Assembly (NCBI GenBank): GCA_020720345.1
Contig: DYOT01000029.1
Location: 1 to 11,224 of the forward strand
Reading direction: 5' to 3'
Length of the DNA: 11,224 nucleotides
Source: Candidatus Caenarcanum sp.
Lineage (GTDB): Bacteria > Cyanobacteriota > Vampirovibrionia > Gastranaerophilales > UBA9971
The notes below the pieces were generated by a model, which saw only the letters and a program-made list of their open reading frames with translations, made no database searches and had not been told where the DNA came from. Below, piece by piece: positions 1 to 6,989 of this stretch. The number at the start of each line of letters is the position of its first letter. Position 1 is the stretch's first letter. The translations under genes and the position numbers were made by a program.

Positions 1-78
1 TTTATAAAATTCAAGAAAAATCCTAAATTTAATTTTGAGGCAGTATAACAATAAATTATCACAAAATAAGTGCCTTTA

Positions 79-921
79 TTAGTAGTTTCTGGTTCTTATC
101 TGCTTATATACCTCTGAATTCATCTCCCCGCCTATTAAAATAACAAGCGAAGTATAATAGAGCCATAATAAAAGAATTATAACAGCTCCTACTGCTCCAT
201 AAACTTTATTAAACATGCTAAAATTTTCTACATATAACCCGAAAAGCCTTGAAACCAGCAACCAAAAGACTGTAAAAAACAAAGTTCCGGGAATAGCGCT
301 TAAAAATTTAACTTTAAAACTTGTCTTTATATTTGGCAAAAAGTAATAAATCATTAGCCCTATCGTACTTAGCATAAAAAACGTTACAGGCCATCTTGCA
401 AAAAGTATTGCTTTTGCAAGCTTTTCAGGAAAAGAAAAATATTCATGCAAAAAATCGAGAATAACATTTCCCATAACAACCACATTGGTAGCAAAAAACA
501 TAACAAGAATAAAAATGACAATAACAAAAATAGAAATTATTCTTGTTTTAAAAAAAGAACGCGTTTCAGGAACGCCATAAGCTTTGTTTAAAACTTTCAT
601 AATTGTATTTATGGCATTGGAAGCAAAAACAAGTCCCAACACAAAACTTATTGCCAAAAGACTGCCTGAAGAAGGCTGTATCATCTCATTTAAAGTCTTT
701 TCAAGCAGATTTAGAGCTCCATGAGGTGCAATATTTTTCAGGAAATTGATAATTTTATCTATTATATCTTGCGACCCGAAAAGCCCAAAAACAGCAGTAA
801 TTGAGATGAAAAACGGAAACAGCGACAGGATAAAATTAAACGCCATTTCTGCCGCCATGCCGGGGCAATCGTCTTTAAGTGTTGAATTTGTTATGTTTTT
901 TATAGTTTTTATTAAATTCAT
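79..921 (-). CDS. YihY/virulence factor BrkB family membrane protein
   Basis: Predicted polytopic inner-membrane protein of the YihY/BrkB family, whose molecular function is poorly defined (the names come from Bordetella serum resistance and from an old RNase BN misassignment). About 280 residues is normal for the family. The N-terminal part has the family's first hydrophobic helix after an AAEMAFNF motif, followed by several long hydrophobic segments. The most diagnostic stretch is near the C-terminus: VYGAVGAVI, then LLLWLYYTSLVILIGGEMN, the hallmark WxYY...GGExN motif. The start is uncertain. I use ATG at 921; a TTG at 936 would add five residues (MSISK). Neither has a convincing Shine-Dalgarno sequence. 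The leader upstream resembles that of ribBA (see 942-1032). The neighbouring minus-strand gene is over 400 bp upstream behind a strong terminator, so this is probably its own transcription unit. Family call is firm; role is not known. Confidence 0.9.
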   Translation of the reverse strand: MNLIKTIKNITNSTLKDDCPGMAAEMAFNFILSLFPFFISITAVFGLFGSQDIIDKIINFLKNIAPHGALNLLEKTLNEMIQPSSGSLLAISFVLGLVFASNAINTIMKVLNKAYGVPETRSFFKTRIISIFVIVIFILVMFFATNVVVMGNVILDFLHEYFSFPEKLAKAILFARWPVTFFMLSTIGLMIYYFLPNIKTSFKVKFLSAIPGTLFFTVFWLLVSRLFGLYVENFSMFNKVYGAVGAVIILLLWLYYTSLVILIGGEMNSEVYKQIRTRNY

Positions 922-941
922 TTTACTTATACTCAACTTAA

Positions 942-1032
942 ATTTGTTTTCGGATTTATAAAAACATGAATTTCAATAATGATAAGACTTTGCCGAAAAC
1001 ATGAATCTGAATTGAAACGAGTACTTACTATA
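942..1032 (-). promoter_or_regulatory. Leader element shared with ribBA (copy A, upstream of brkB-like gene)
   Basis: Read toward the brkB-like gene, this 91-nt segment aligns along its length with the segment just upstream of ribBA (6884-6973). The first 33 nt agree at 26 positions by hand alignment (core AGTAC, CGTTTC, TATAG). An 8-nt TTTTCGGC block is identical, and so is the final 13-nt block TCCGAAAACAAAT. The 36-37 nt between the last two blocks are not conserved. GTTTTCGG at 946-953 is the exact inverse of CCGAAAAC at 993-1000, so a hairpin with a long loop is possible. Resemblance continues weakly to the start codon. It could be a promoter/5'-UTR control element, a structured RNA or a dispersed repeat; function is inference. 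Confidence 0.5.
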
Positions 1033-1124
1033 TTTACAGCATCAAGTATTTCTTTGCATCTGCTTCGCAAATCTTTATTCTTCATTTCCTTAACAAAAAA
1101 TTATACAACAAATATAACCGCATA

Positions 1125-1310
1125 AAAAAAGCCTGTTTTTACTGGGCAATTCAGTTCTGAATTTTAAAAAGGTCGTCATGCTGAATTTATTTCAGCATCT
1201 TGCCAACTTTCGCTTTTTGTTTTAAATTGTTATTTGGTAAGACCCTGAAACGAGTTCAGGGTGACGTTTTTAGACTTAATTTGTATTTCAAAATAAAAAA
1301 GCCTGTTTTT
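1125..1310. repeat. 16-bp direct repeat of a terminator arm flanking a small palindromic element
   Basis: AAAAAAGCCTGTTTTT occurs at 1125-1140 and again, identically, at 1295-1310. The second copy is the left arm of the terminator at 1295-1331; the first copy has no adjacent right arm. The 154 bp between them contain the palindromic repeat at 1174-1266. This looks like a duplicated or split terminator, possibly produced when the repeat element arrived. The element's own inverted ends do not abut the 16-mers, so a simple target-site duplication is not shown. Confidence 0.6.
1174..1266 (+). repeat. Dispersed palindromic repeat, copy 1 (MITE-like, about 93 bp)
   Basis: Two hairpins lie in one unit. 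ATGCTGAA/TTCAGCAT is at 1178-1198 with a 5-nt loop, and ACCCTGAA/TTCAGGGT is at 1242-1262 with a 5-nt loop. The outer ends form an imperfect terminal inverted repeat, CGTCAtgCTGAA against CGTCAccCTGAA (from the other end). A related copy lies at 9060-9201. From memory, sequences of the type GTCATGCTGAA...TTCAGCATCT are scattered in intergenic regions of many bacterial genomes. No open reading frame is associated. It is likely a non-autonomous mobile or REP-like element. Confidence 0.7.
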
Positions 1311-1331
1311 GGCAAAAAAACAGGCTTTTTT
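1295..1331. terminator. Strong bidirectional intrinsic terminator
   Basis: A 16-bp perfect inverted repeat, AAAAAAGCCTGTTTTT (1295-1310) and AAAAACAGGCTTTTTT (1316-1331), with a 5-nt loop. A-runs and T-runs on the flanks give a U-tail in both directions. It sits 15 bp beyond the stop codon of the minus-strand repeat protein and should terminate that transcript, and equally anything arriving on the plus strand. Confidence 0.9.
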
Positions 1332-1346
1332 ATAAATAATATTTAA

Positions 1347-2729
1347 TTATACTTCTTGTGAACTTTCAGATTTTTTACTTCTGTTGATGAGGTAATTAAC
1401 ACCGACAGCGACACTGCCGAGTACTGCCGCTCCTCCTGCTGCCCACATCGCAGGAGTTCTTACAAGAGCTGCTTTTATTTTTGAGCTAACGTTTTTAATC
1501 CCGTCTTTTTTAATAAAACCTGAGTCAAAGAAAGGTTTAATTTTTTCAGAATGGAATGAGTGTATTTGATCAATCAGAGGGGAGAATATTCCTTTTATAG
1601 TTTGTTCTCTGTCTATAGATTCTCCTGTACGCTTTTCTACAGCTGTAAAAATTTGGTCTGCAATATTTTTGCCCGCTGTTTTAATGTTTTCCGGCTTTCT
1701 TAATTCTCGAGTATTAATTTCTACTTTTTCACCTAAATGATCAACAAACTGACCTACGGTTTGCCCTTCAAGATTTTCAATACCTACCTGTTGTCCAGCT
1801 TTATTTAGTAATCCACTGAAAGTTTCCTCTTTGATATTTTCAATTCCTGCTTTTCTGCCCAAATCATCAACAATTTTATTAGTTGCTTCTTCAGCCGTAT
1901 TTATTAAATCAGGAGCAGCTTTTCTTGCTTTTTCACCCAGTTCCCCTATTGTTGAACTTACGGTTTGCCCGCTAAGATTTTCAATCCCTGCTTGCTGACC
2001 AGCTTTGTTTAGTAATCCACTGAAAGTTTCCTCTTTGATATTTTCAATTCCTGCTTTTTTGCCCAAATCATCAACAATTTTATTAGTTGCTTCTTCAGCC
2101 GTATTTATTAAATCAGGAGCAGCCTTTCTTGCTTTTTCACCCAGTTCCCCTATTGTTGAACTTACGGTTTGCCCTTCAAGATTTTCAATACCTACCTGTT
2201 GTCCAGCTTTATTTAGTAATCCACTGAAAGTTTCCTCTTTGATATTTTCAATTCCTGCTTGTTTTCCTAACTTGTCTATAACTTCAGTTATTTTTGCTTT
2301 GTTTCCAGTTATTGATTCAGGAGATAATAAGTTATCAACTATATTTGCTGTAGTACTTGGAATTATTTTTTCGGCAACATCACCAACTTTTTGTTTTCCA
2401 ATATCATTTAATTCATTTTTAACTCTTTGAGAAAGCTGCTGAATTTTCTTTTGGGAACTCTGAATCTGTTCACCTGGATTTGCTACAATTTTTGCTGAAA
2501 AATCTACAATATCTGCAATGTTTTTTGCTATGCTTCTGTGAGATTCGGGTAATGAACCAATTTTGCTTTTATCTATGAGCGATTGGGTAATAATTTTGCT
2601 AACAGCTTCAGGAGTTCTTTTTACCCCATAAACTGCGCCGCCTGCGGCACCTGCTGTTGCAGCAGCCGCGACTGCGAGATTTCCACACACGCCTGTTGAA
2701 TTGTTGTTATTGTTTACTGCTTCAACCAT
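1347..2729 (-). CDS. Hypothetical protein with three 68-residue tandem repeats and hydrophobic ends
   Basis: I do not recognise the family. The 460 residues have four parts. Residues 15-36 are an Ala/Gly-rich hydrophobic stretch (AVAAAATAGAAGGAVYGV). Residues 40-150 are polar and probably helical. Residues 151-354 are a repeat region with period 68, each unit starting with a VDDLGKKAGIENIKEE-like motif and containing a GIENL(E/S)GQTV half-repeat 21 residues later. The C-terminal domain carries a hydrophobic segment at about 427-447 followed by NRSKKSE. Glycine-rich hydrophobic segments near both ends suggest membrane association, with the amphipathic repeats as a spacer or binding surface; that is inference. 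The start is well supported: ATG at 2729 follows AAGGAAAAGGAAA, and TATAAT lies about 40 nt upstream (minus strand, 2771-2776). It ends at a strong terminator and appears monocistronic. No homologous neighbour hints at a role. Confidence 0.85.
   Translation of the reverse strand: MVEAVNNNNNSTGVCGNLAVAAAATAGAAGGAVYGVKRTPEAVSKIITQSLIDKSKIGSLPESHRSIAKNIADIVDFSAKIVANPGEQIQSSQKKIQQLSQRVKNELNDIGKQKVGDVAEKIIPSTTANIVDNLLSPESITGNKAKITEVIDKLGKQAGIENIKEETFSGLLNKAGQQVGIENLEGQTVSSTIGELGEKARKAAPDLINTAEEATNKIVDDLGKKAGIENIKEETFSGLLNKAGQQAGIENLSGQTVSSTIGELGEKARKAAPDLINTAEEATNKIVDDLGRKAGIENIKEETFSGLLNKAGQQVGIENLEGQTVGQFVDHLGEKVEINTRELRKPENIKTAGKNIADQIFTAVEKRTGESIDREQTIKGIFSPLIDQIHSFHSEKIKPFFDSGFIKKDGIKNVSSKIKAALVRTPAMWAAGGAAVLGSVAVGVNYLINRSKKSESSQEV
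1746..2279 (-). repeat. In-gene tandem repeat, 204-bp period, about 2.6 units
   Basis: Unit 1 is 2076-2279, unit 2 is 1872-2075 and partial unit 3 is 1746-1871 (minus-strand order). Units 1 and 3 share an exact 98-nt tract (2163-2260 and 1755-1852, 408 bp apart). Unit 2 differs from both at many positions in the first half of that tract (for example Ser for Glu in GIENLxGQTV, and different synonymous codons). Conversely, units 1 and 2 agree over 114 nt (2061-2174 against 1857-1970) with one silent difference. Such mosaic identity at synonymous sites points to recent duplication or gene conversion between units. Confidence 0.9.
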
Positions 2730-2844
2730 TTTCCTTTTCCTTTTCTATTTATTTTTATATGTTTCTATATATTATAAAAAACTACTCAAGAAAAAAAGTG
2801 TTGGTTGGGTATAAAAATTTTTACAAATGTTCATAATTTGTTTT

Positions 2845-2873
2845 TTGAGAAATATGTTTCCGATTATTACAAT
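2845..2873 (+). promoter_or_regulatory. Candidate sigma-70 promoter for the prepilin gene
   Basis: TTGAGA (2845-2850), a 17-nt spacer, then TACAAT (2868-2873): four of six and five of six consensus matches with ideal spacing. It lies in the divergent gap between the repeat protein and the prepilin and would give a leader of about 140 nt. AT-rich flanks produce chance matches, so this is tentative. I see nothing else clear in the 293-bp gap beyond A/T-rich -10-like sequences. Confidence 0.3.
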
Positions 2874-3022
2874 TTTCCTAAAAACACTTTATTTTTTCAG
2901 AAACATGGATAATAATAATTATTGTGAAAAAACAAAGTATATTTCTGTTTTTAAGAAATATATAAAGATTATAAATAAAAAAACATGGTGAGTATTAAGT
3001 TGTAAAGAAAGGACACAGACTT

Positions 3023-3430
3023 ATGCAAAAGAGACAAGGCTTCACACTTTTAGAACTCTTAATCGTTGTTGTTATTTTAGGCGTTTTGGCATTGATTGCA
3101 GCACCAAGTCTTCTTAACGCGGCAGACCAGGCAAAAGATTCAACTGTAAAAGCTAACGTTAGTGCGGCAGCTTCATCAATCACAAGCAGGTTCGCTCTTA
3201 ACTCTTCGGACGCAGCTACACAAATTGCTACAGATATTGCTGATGAGTTAAACGCAGAAAACAAAAACCCTATAGATGATGCCAATCCGGCTTTTGCAAC
3301 AGCAGGAACAGCACCTGGTTCAGTTGTGCTGGCTGCTGATGATGCAACAGACACTATAGTTATTTCAGGGTACGACAAAAACTCCGGGAGTCTTATTACA
3401 AAAACCGTTAAGGCACCAGCGGATAATTAA
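3023..3430 (+). CDS. Type IV prepilin-like protein (N-terminal methylation motif)
   Basis: A 135-residue protein with a textbook class III signal: a short basic leader MQKRQG, then FTLLE with the conserved Glu at mature position 5. A hydrophobic helix of about 20 residues follows (LLIVVVILGVLALIAAPSLL). Prepilin peptidase would cut after Gly6 and the new N-terminal Phe would be methylated. The rest is a small, Ala/Asp/Ser-rich, acidic domain with no cysteine, so the C-terminal disulfide loop of classical PilE/PilA pilins is absent. It could be a major or minor pilin or a pseudopilin (competence or type II secretion); sequence alone does not separate these. The start is supported by AAAGGA nine nt upstream of ATG. 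A strong terminator follows, so it is probably monocistronic. No assembly ATPase or prepilin peptidase gene lies in the window. Confidence 0.92.
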   Translation: MQKRQGFTLLELLIVVVILGVLALIAAPSLLNAADQAKDSTVKANVSAAASSITSRFALNSSDAATQIATDIADELNAENKNPIDDANPAFATAGTAPGSVVLAADDATDTIVISGYDKNSGSLITKTVKAPADN

Positions 3431-3450
3431 TCTGGACTGATATAATTTCC

Positions 3451-3488
3451 ATAAAGGCGGCAAACAAATGTTTGCCGCCTTTATATTA
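3451..3488 (+). terminator. Intrinsic terminator after the prepilin gene
   Basis: Perfect 15-bp stem ATAAAGGCGGCAAAC (3451-3465) / GTTTGCCGCCTTTAT (3470-3484) around a 4-nt AAAT loop, GC-rich at its core and followed by an AT-rich tail. It lies 20 bp past the prepilin stop and separates it from the response regulator. Confidence 0.9.
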
Positions 3489-3555
3489 TTTTAATTAGCG
3501 AATAAGAATTTTATCTGATAAAATTATTTCAAAAGAATTGGGAACTAAAAATTTT

Positions 3556-4263
3556 ATGAATAATCGGGTTTTGATTATTGACGACGATTCAGAAATCATG
3601 GACTGGCTCTCTATAGATCTCCAGATGAGCGGGTTTTGTACTGATTCTGCCGAAGACGGATTAAACGGTCTGCAAAAAGCCCAAAATGGCAACTACGACT
3701 TGATAATTCTTGATGTTATGATGCCTAAAATGGATGGCTTTGAAGTATGCAAAAATTTGAGAAAATCTGTCAAAACTAAAGAAATACCGATAATCATGCT
3801 AACAGCCAAAGGTACTATTGAAGATAAAATCACAGGTTTTAGCTCGGGAGCCGACGATTACCTGATTAAGCCTTTTGATATTCAGGAGCTTCTTGTAAGG
3901 ATGCGGGCGCTATTAAGACGCACAAACCCTTCTCGATCGCATAATGAGGAAATCCTTGAAAGTGCCGATTTTAAACTTTATCCCGATTCACTGGAAGTCC
4001 ATGTAAAAGATAAACTTGTAAAACTGACTCCTACAGAATTTGAAATATTATATTGCCTTATGCAGCATATTAATCAGGCAGTTAACCTGACTACACTTCT
4101 CAATGAAGTATGGGGTTATGATGCTGACGAAGATGTAAGAATGGTCAGAGTACATGTTGGCGGATTAAGAAACAAGATAGAGCCTGACTCAAAAAAACCC
4201 CAATACCTTCATACCGTTACGAATGTTGGATACAAGCTTATCCCGTGGGTAGAAACTTTATAA
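3556..4263 (+). CDS. OmpR/PhoB-family response regulator (receiver plus winged helix)
   Basis: A cytoplasmic two-component DNA-binding regulator of 235 residues. Receiver domain, about 3-120: acidic pocket D9-D10-D11, phosphoacceptor D53 in LIILDVMMP, switch T83 in MLTAKG, and K105 in IKPF. All canonical catalytic residues are present, so it should be phosphorylatable. The C-terminal winged-helix domain (Trans_reg_C, about 138-232) shows LTPTEFEILYCLM, the EVWGY wing region and a VRVHVGGLRNKIE recognition helix ending in TVTNVGYKL. I choose ATG at 3556 because receivers usually start a few residues before the first strand (MNNRVLIIDDD) and GGGAA lies 11 nt upstream; TTG at 3538 is the alternative. 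No histidine kinase is adjacent, so it is an orphan here. Layout resembles cyanobacterial RpaA/RpaB-type regulators, but I do not assign a name. It is followed after 93 nt by the TPR gene. Confidence 0.93.
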   Translation: MNNRVLIIDDDSEIMDWLSIDLQMSGFCTDSAEDGLNGLQKAQNGNYDLIILDVMMPKMDGFEVCKNLRKSVKTKEIPIIMLTAKGTIEDKITGFSSGADDYLIKPFDIQELLVRMRALLRRTNPSRSHNEEILESADFKLYPDSLEVHVKDKLVKLTPTEFEILYCLMQHINQAVNLTTLLNEVWGYDADEDVRMVRVHVGGLRNKIEPDSKKPQYLHTVTNVGYKLIPWVETL

Positions 4264-4277
4264 CCATCACCCAAAAC

Positions 4278-4305
4278 TGGACAGTTTCCTATAAAGGTAT
4301 AAAAT
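4278..4305 (+). promoter_or_regulatory. Candidate promoter upstream of the TPR gene
   Basis: TGGACA (4278-4283), 16-nt spacer, TAAAAT (4300-4305); each hexamer is one mismatch from consensus. The surrounding AT richness makes this tentative. If real, the TPR protein and possibly the riboflavin genes have a start separate from the regulator gene. Confidence 0.25.
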
Positions 4306-4356
4306 AAAATATATATAAGATAAAAATTGCCCTAAAAATTAAAAAAGGATTTAAAC

Positions 4357-6231
4357 TTGTCGGATTTTGAAATTTACCTCGCTAAAGCAGATGAATTTAA
4401 AGAAAATAAAGAACAGGAAAAAGCTGTTGAACAGTATTTAAAGGCTCTGGAATTTAAACCGACCGATTATCAAATAATGGAAAAAATAGCTGATTCATAT
4501 TTTTGCCTGAGCAATTTTGAAAAAGCTATTGCTTTTTACCAAAAATCTCTTTCCTCCAAGCCTAATTATATTTTATCCCTTGTAGGACTTTCAAAAGCTT
4601 ATGAACTGACTGACAAGATAAATAAATCTGTTGAATACCTTGAAAAAGCCCTTGAGCTAACTTCTTTTGATTCAGATATTGCAGTTCAGCTTGCATTTTT
4701 GTATACCGAAAATAAAGAATATGAAAAATCAATCAAGCTCATAAAAGAACTTATGGAAAAAAATCCAAATTCTGACGAATATTATTACATTTTAGGGCTA
4801 AATTACGAGCAATTAGGCGACAAAAACCCTGCCTTAAAATATTATGAAAAAGCTCTTGAAATTAATCCCGATAATTTTGATGCAAGACTTGTCCTTGGAA
4901 TTTTGCACTACAACGAAAAAAACTATGAAAAAGCAAAGCTGGAATTTGATAAAGCTGCTGATTTAAACTTTAACAATACTAAAACCCATTACTATTTGGG
5001 CTTAACTTACATGGCAAATGAAAAATATGAAAAAGCTATCCCTGAATTCAGATATGTGATAACCTTTGATCCAAAAAACGTAGATGCTTACAATAATCTT
5101 GGAATTGCATACGGGTTTTTAGGTTGGATAAATGAAGCCCTTCAGGAATTTAAATTTGCTATAGCCCTAAACCCTGATAATTCTGAAATCCGATATGCCA
5201 TTGGGTATATTCATTATAAAAATGAGAATTATGAACCAGCGGAAATTGAACTCAAAAAAGCTATCGAAATTAATCCTAATCATTATCAAGCTCATTCTGC
5301 ACTCGGGTCAGTATGCGCTAAACTGGAAAAGTACAAGGATGCTATCGAAGAGTTTGCAAAATCCCTTGAAATAAATCCTGATGATGCTATTACCAACTAC
5401 AATATGGGCTCAATATTTAAAGCTATGGGCTTAACTGAAAAAGCAGTTTTGTCCTATCGAAAAGCAATCAGCATAAATCCTGACCTGCTGGATGCTTATT
5501 ATGAAGCAGGAATGCTGCTTATTAACAGGCAAAAACCTCTTGAAGCCAAAGAATTTTTTGAGCTCGCAGTAAAACAAAACGACAAATTTGCTGAAGCTTA
5601 TTACGGAATAGGGCTTTGTCTTGCAAGAATGCAAAAAAATACTGAAGCCGCTGAATATTTTGACAAAGCATTGAAACTTAATCCAAACATTGCTGAAGCT
5701 TATTACCAGAAAGGGCTTATTGAAAAAGAAGAAGGAAATATTGAAAACGCTATAAAAAATCTTATGGATGCCCTGAACCTTGATCCGGAAAATGCCAGTC
5801 TTTCTAATGATCTGGGGCTTATTCATCAAATCAGCGGCGACCTTGAAAAAGCTGTAAAGTTTTTCAGGAAAGCAGGGACTATTGATGTCCATAATCCTGA
5901 ATACAAGCATAATTTAGGCATTGTACTTTTTGAAATGAAAAGATATCAGGAAGCCATACTTGAATTAAAAAAAGTAATAAGGCTTACTCCTAAAAGCGCC
6001 GATGTATATAATAATCTGGGACAAATTCTTGAAAAAACCGGCAATTTTAAGGAGGCAATTGAAGCTTATCAGGAATATCTTGAAATCAAAGGTTCAAGCT
6101 GCGAAAATAAAGACCAGATTAAATCTAAAATAAAATATCTTCAGGATTCTATCCAGATTCAAAAGGCAAGGGTTTCAAAACCTGCTGAAGACCCGAAAAT
6201 TATTAGCAAATTTAAAAAAATGTTTAAATAA
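4357..6231 (+). CDS. Large tetratricopeptide repeat protein (17 TPR units)
   Basis: Of 624 residues, about 4-581 form an uninterrupted run of 34-residue TPR units. The arithmetic fits 17 units exactly, and most end in a KAL-x-LNPDN-like consensus (for example ALEINPDN, AIALNPDN). The C-terminal 43 residues are a charged, probably coiled-coil tail rich in Lys/Gln, ending FKKMFK. There is no signal peptide, membrane segment or catalytic domain, so it is presumably a cytoplasmic scaffold forming a superhelix of about two turns. TPR arrays like this often accompany pilus, secretion or glycosyltransferase systems; the partner is unknown. The start is TTG at 4357, justified by AAAAGGA seven nt upstream; the first repeat begins immediately. 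The riboflavin synthase start lies six nt after its stop, which suggests co-transcription and possible translational coupling even though the functions look unrelated. Confidence 0.92.
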   Translation: MSDFEIYLAKADEFKENKEQEKAVEQYLKALEFKPTDYQIMEKIADSYFCLSNFEKAIAFYQKSLSSKPNYILSLVGLSKAYELTDKINKSVEYLEKALELTSFDSDIAVQLAFLYTENKEYEKSIKLIKELMEKNPNSDEYYYILGLNYEQLGDKNPALKYYEKALEINPDNFDARLVLGILHYNEKNYEKAKLEFDKAADLNFNNTKTHYYLGLTYMANEKYEKAIPEFRYVITFDPKNVDAYNNLGIAYGFLGWINEALQEFKFAIALNPDNSEIRYAIGYIHYKNENYEPAEIELKKAIEINPNHYQAHSALGSVCAKLEKYKDAIEEFAKSLEINPDDAITNYNMGSIFKAMGLTEKAVLSYRKAISINPDLLDAYYEAGMLLINRQKPLEAKEFFELAVKQNDKFAEAYYGIGLCLARMQKNTEAAEYFDKALKLNPNIAEAYYQKGLIEKEEGNIENAIKNLMDALNLDPENASLSNDLGLIHQISGDLEKAVKFFRKAGTIDVHNPEYKHNLGIVLFEMKRYQEAILELKKVIRLTPKSADVYNNLGQILEKTGNFKEAIEAYQEYLEIKGSSCENKDQIKSKIKYLQDSIQIQKARVSKPAEDPKIISKFKKMFK

Positions 6232-6237
6232 AATTTT

Positions 6238-6882
6238 ATGTTTACAGGATTAATAGAAGAAGTCGGAATAATATCATCTGTGTCAAAAATGACACAGGGT
6301 GCTGTAATTTCCGTAAGCTGCTCAAAAATTCTCGATGACTTAAAGCTCGGCGACAGCGTTACAATTGACGGAGCATGCCAGACAGTAACTAAATTAATGC
6401 CAAACGGTTTTGAAGTTGAAGCCGCCAAAGAAACATTTGATTTAACCACGTTTAATGAATATAAAACAGATAGAAAAGTAAATCTGGAAAGAGCAATGTT
6501 GGCTAATGGAAGGTTTGGCGGGCATCTCGTCAGCGGACATATTGATAACACCGGAGTTTTTCTTAAAAAAGAAAATCAGGGACTGGCTGATATTTATTAT
6601 TTTCAAGCGCCTGAAAATGTTGCAAAATATATTGTCCATAAAGGCTCAATATGCATAAACGGAATTAGCCTGACAATTGCTTCGATTAACGAAAATGTTT
6701 TTACTATTTCTGTTATTCCTGCGACTATTAACGGAACTAATCTTCCCTCTTTAAGGAATGGAGATAAAATTAACCTCGAAGCTGACATTCTTGCAAAATA
6801 TGTTGAAAAGTTTATTGGCTCGAAGGATAATAAAACTGACGCTATTACAGCAAATTATTTACAGGAACATGGATTTTTATAA
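6238..6882 (+). CDS. ribE: Riboflavin synthase, alpha subunit type
   Basis: Catalyses dismutation of two 6,7-dimethyl-8-ribityllumazine molecules to riboflavin plus the pyrimidinedione precursor, the last step of the pathway; typically a cytoplasmic homotrimer. The 214-residue length is normal. Two tandem lumazine-binding barrels are visible. The first begins with the canonical MFTGLIEEVG and contains GDSVTIDGACQTVT, where Cys47 is kept but the usual Leu of CLTVT is Gln. The second begins after the linker NLERAM...RFGGHLVSGHIDNTG (83-106) and contains KGSICINGISLTIA. The start is fixed by family homology. There is no clear Shine-Dalgarno sequence, and only six nt separate it from the TPR stop codon, so reinitiation is plausible. 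It heads the ribE-ribBA-ribH cluster. Proteins of the lumazine-protein/yellow-fluorescent type share the fold, but context makes synthase the natural reading. Confidence 0.95.
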   Translation: MFTGLIEEVGIISSVSKMTQGAVISVSCSKILDDLKLGDSVTIDGACQTVTKLMPNGFEVEAAKETFDLTTFNEYKTDRKVNLERAMLANGRFGGHLVSGHIDNTGVFLKKENQGLADIYYFQAPENVAKYIVHKGSICINGISLTIASINENVFTISVIPATINGTNLPSLRNGDKINLEADILAKYVEKFIGSKDNKTDAITANYLQEHGFL

Positions 6883-6883
6883 T

Positions 6884-6973
6884 TATAGCAAGTACACGTT
6901 TCGTTTCGGATTCCTTTTTTCGGCTTAGATTAGTCGCTTTTATAAGTCGTCATCAATATTTCCGAAAACAAAT
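6884..6973 (+). promoter_or_regulatory. Leader element shared with the brkB-like gene (copy B, upstream of ribBA)
   Basis: This 90-nt segment begins two bases after the ribE stop codon and ends 16 nt before the ribBA ATG. It is the partner of 942-1032 and has the same order: a 33-nt conserved block (6884-6916), TTTTCGGC (6917-6924), an unconserved 36-nt stretch and TCCGAAAACAAAT (6961-6973). TTTTCGG at 6917-6923 is the exact inverse of CCGAAAA at 6962-6968, and a second pairing TTTCGGA (6904-6910)/TCCGAAA (6961-6967) would compete with it. It lacks the hallmark consensus of an FMN (RFN) riboswitch. Alternating hairpins could be regulatory, but this is inference. Confidence 0.5.
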
Positions 6974-6989
6974 ATAGATTAGGTATAAA

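Noticed and set aside
933..1085. 50-codon minus-strand frame starting ATG at 1085 and ending in a TGA overlapping the alternative TTG start of the brkB-like gene
   Set aside because: AAGGA is only one nt from its ATG, the composition is not protein-like over the second half, and it runs through the shared leader element. It may be a coding remnant, but I cannot support it as a gene.
1746..2279. Possible CRISPR array because of three similar repeats
   Set aside because: Period is 204 bp, in frame within a coding sequence, with no short repeats separated by unique spacers and no cas genes.
2005..2430. 141-codon plus-strand open frame opposite the repeat protein
   Set aside because: Antisense shadow: it repeats with the same 204-bp period and has no ribosome binding site; the minus-strand frame has start signals and a terminator.
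5431..5910. 159-codon minus-strand frame opposite the TPR gene
   Set aside because: Antisense shadow of the TPR repeats, rich in Phe/Ile/Lys without recognisable motifs or a start signal.
6883..6989. FMN (RFN) riboswitch upstream of ribBA
   Set aside because: The conserved AGGGCGGGG-type core and the multi-helix layout are not present; only the element shared with the brkB-like gene is visible.
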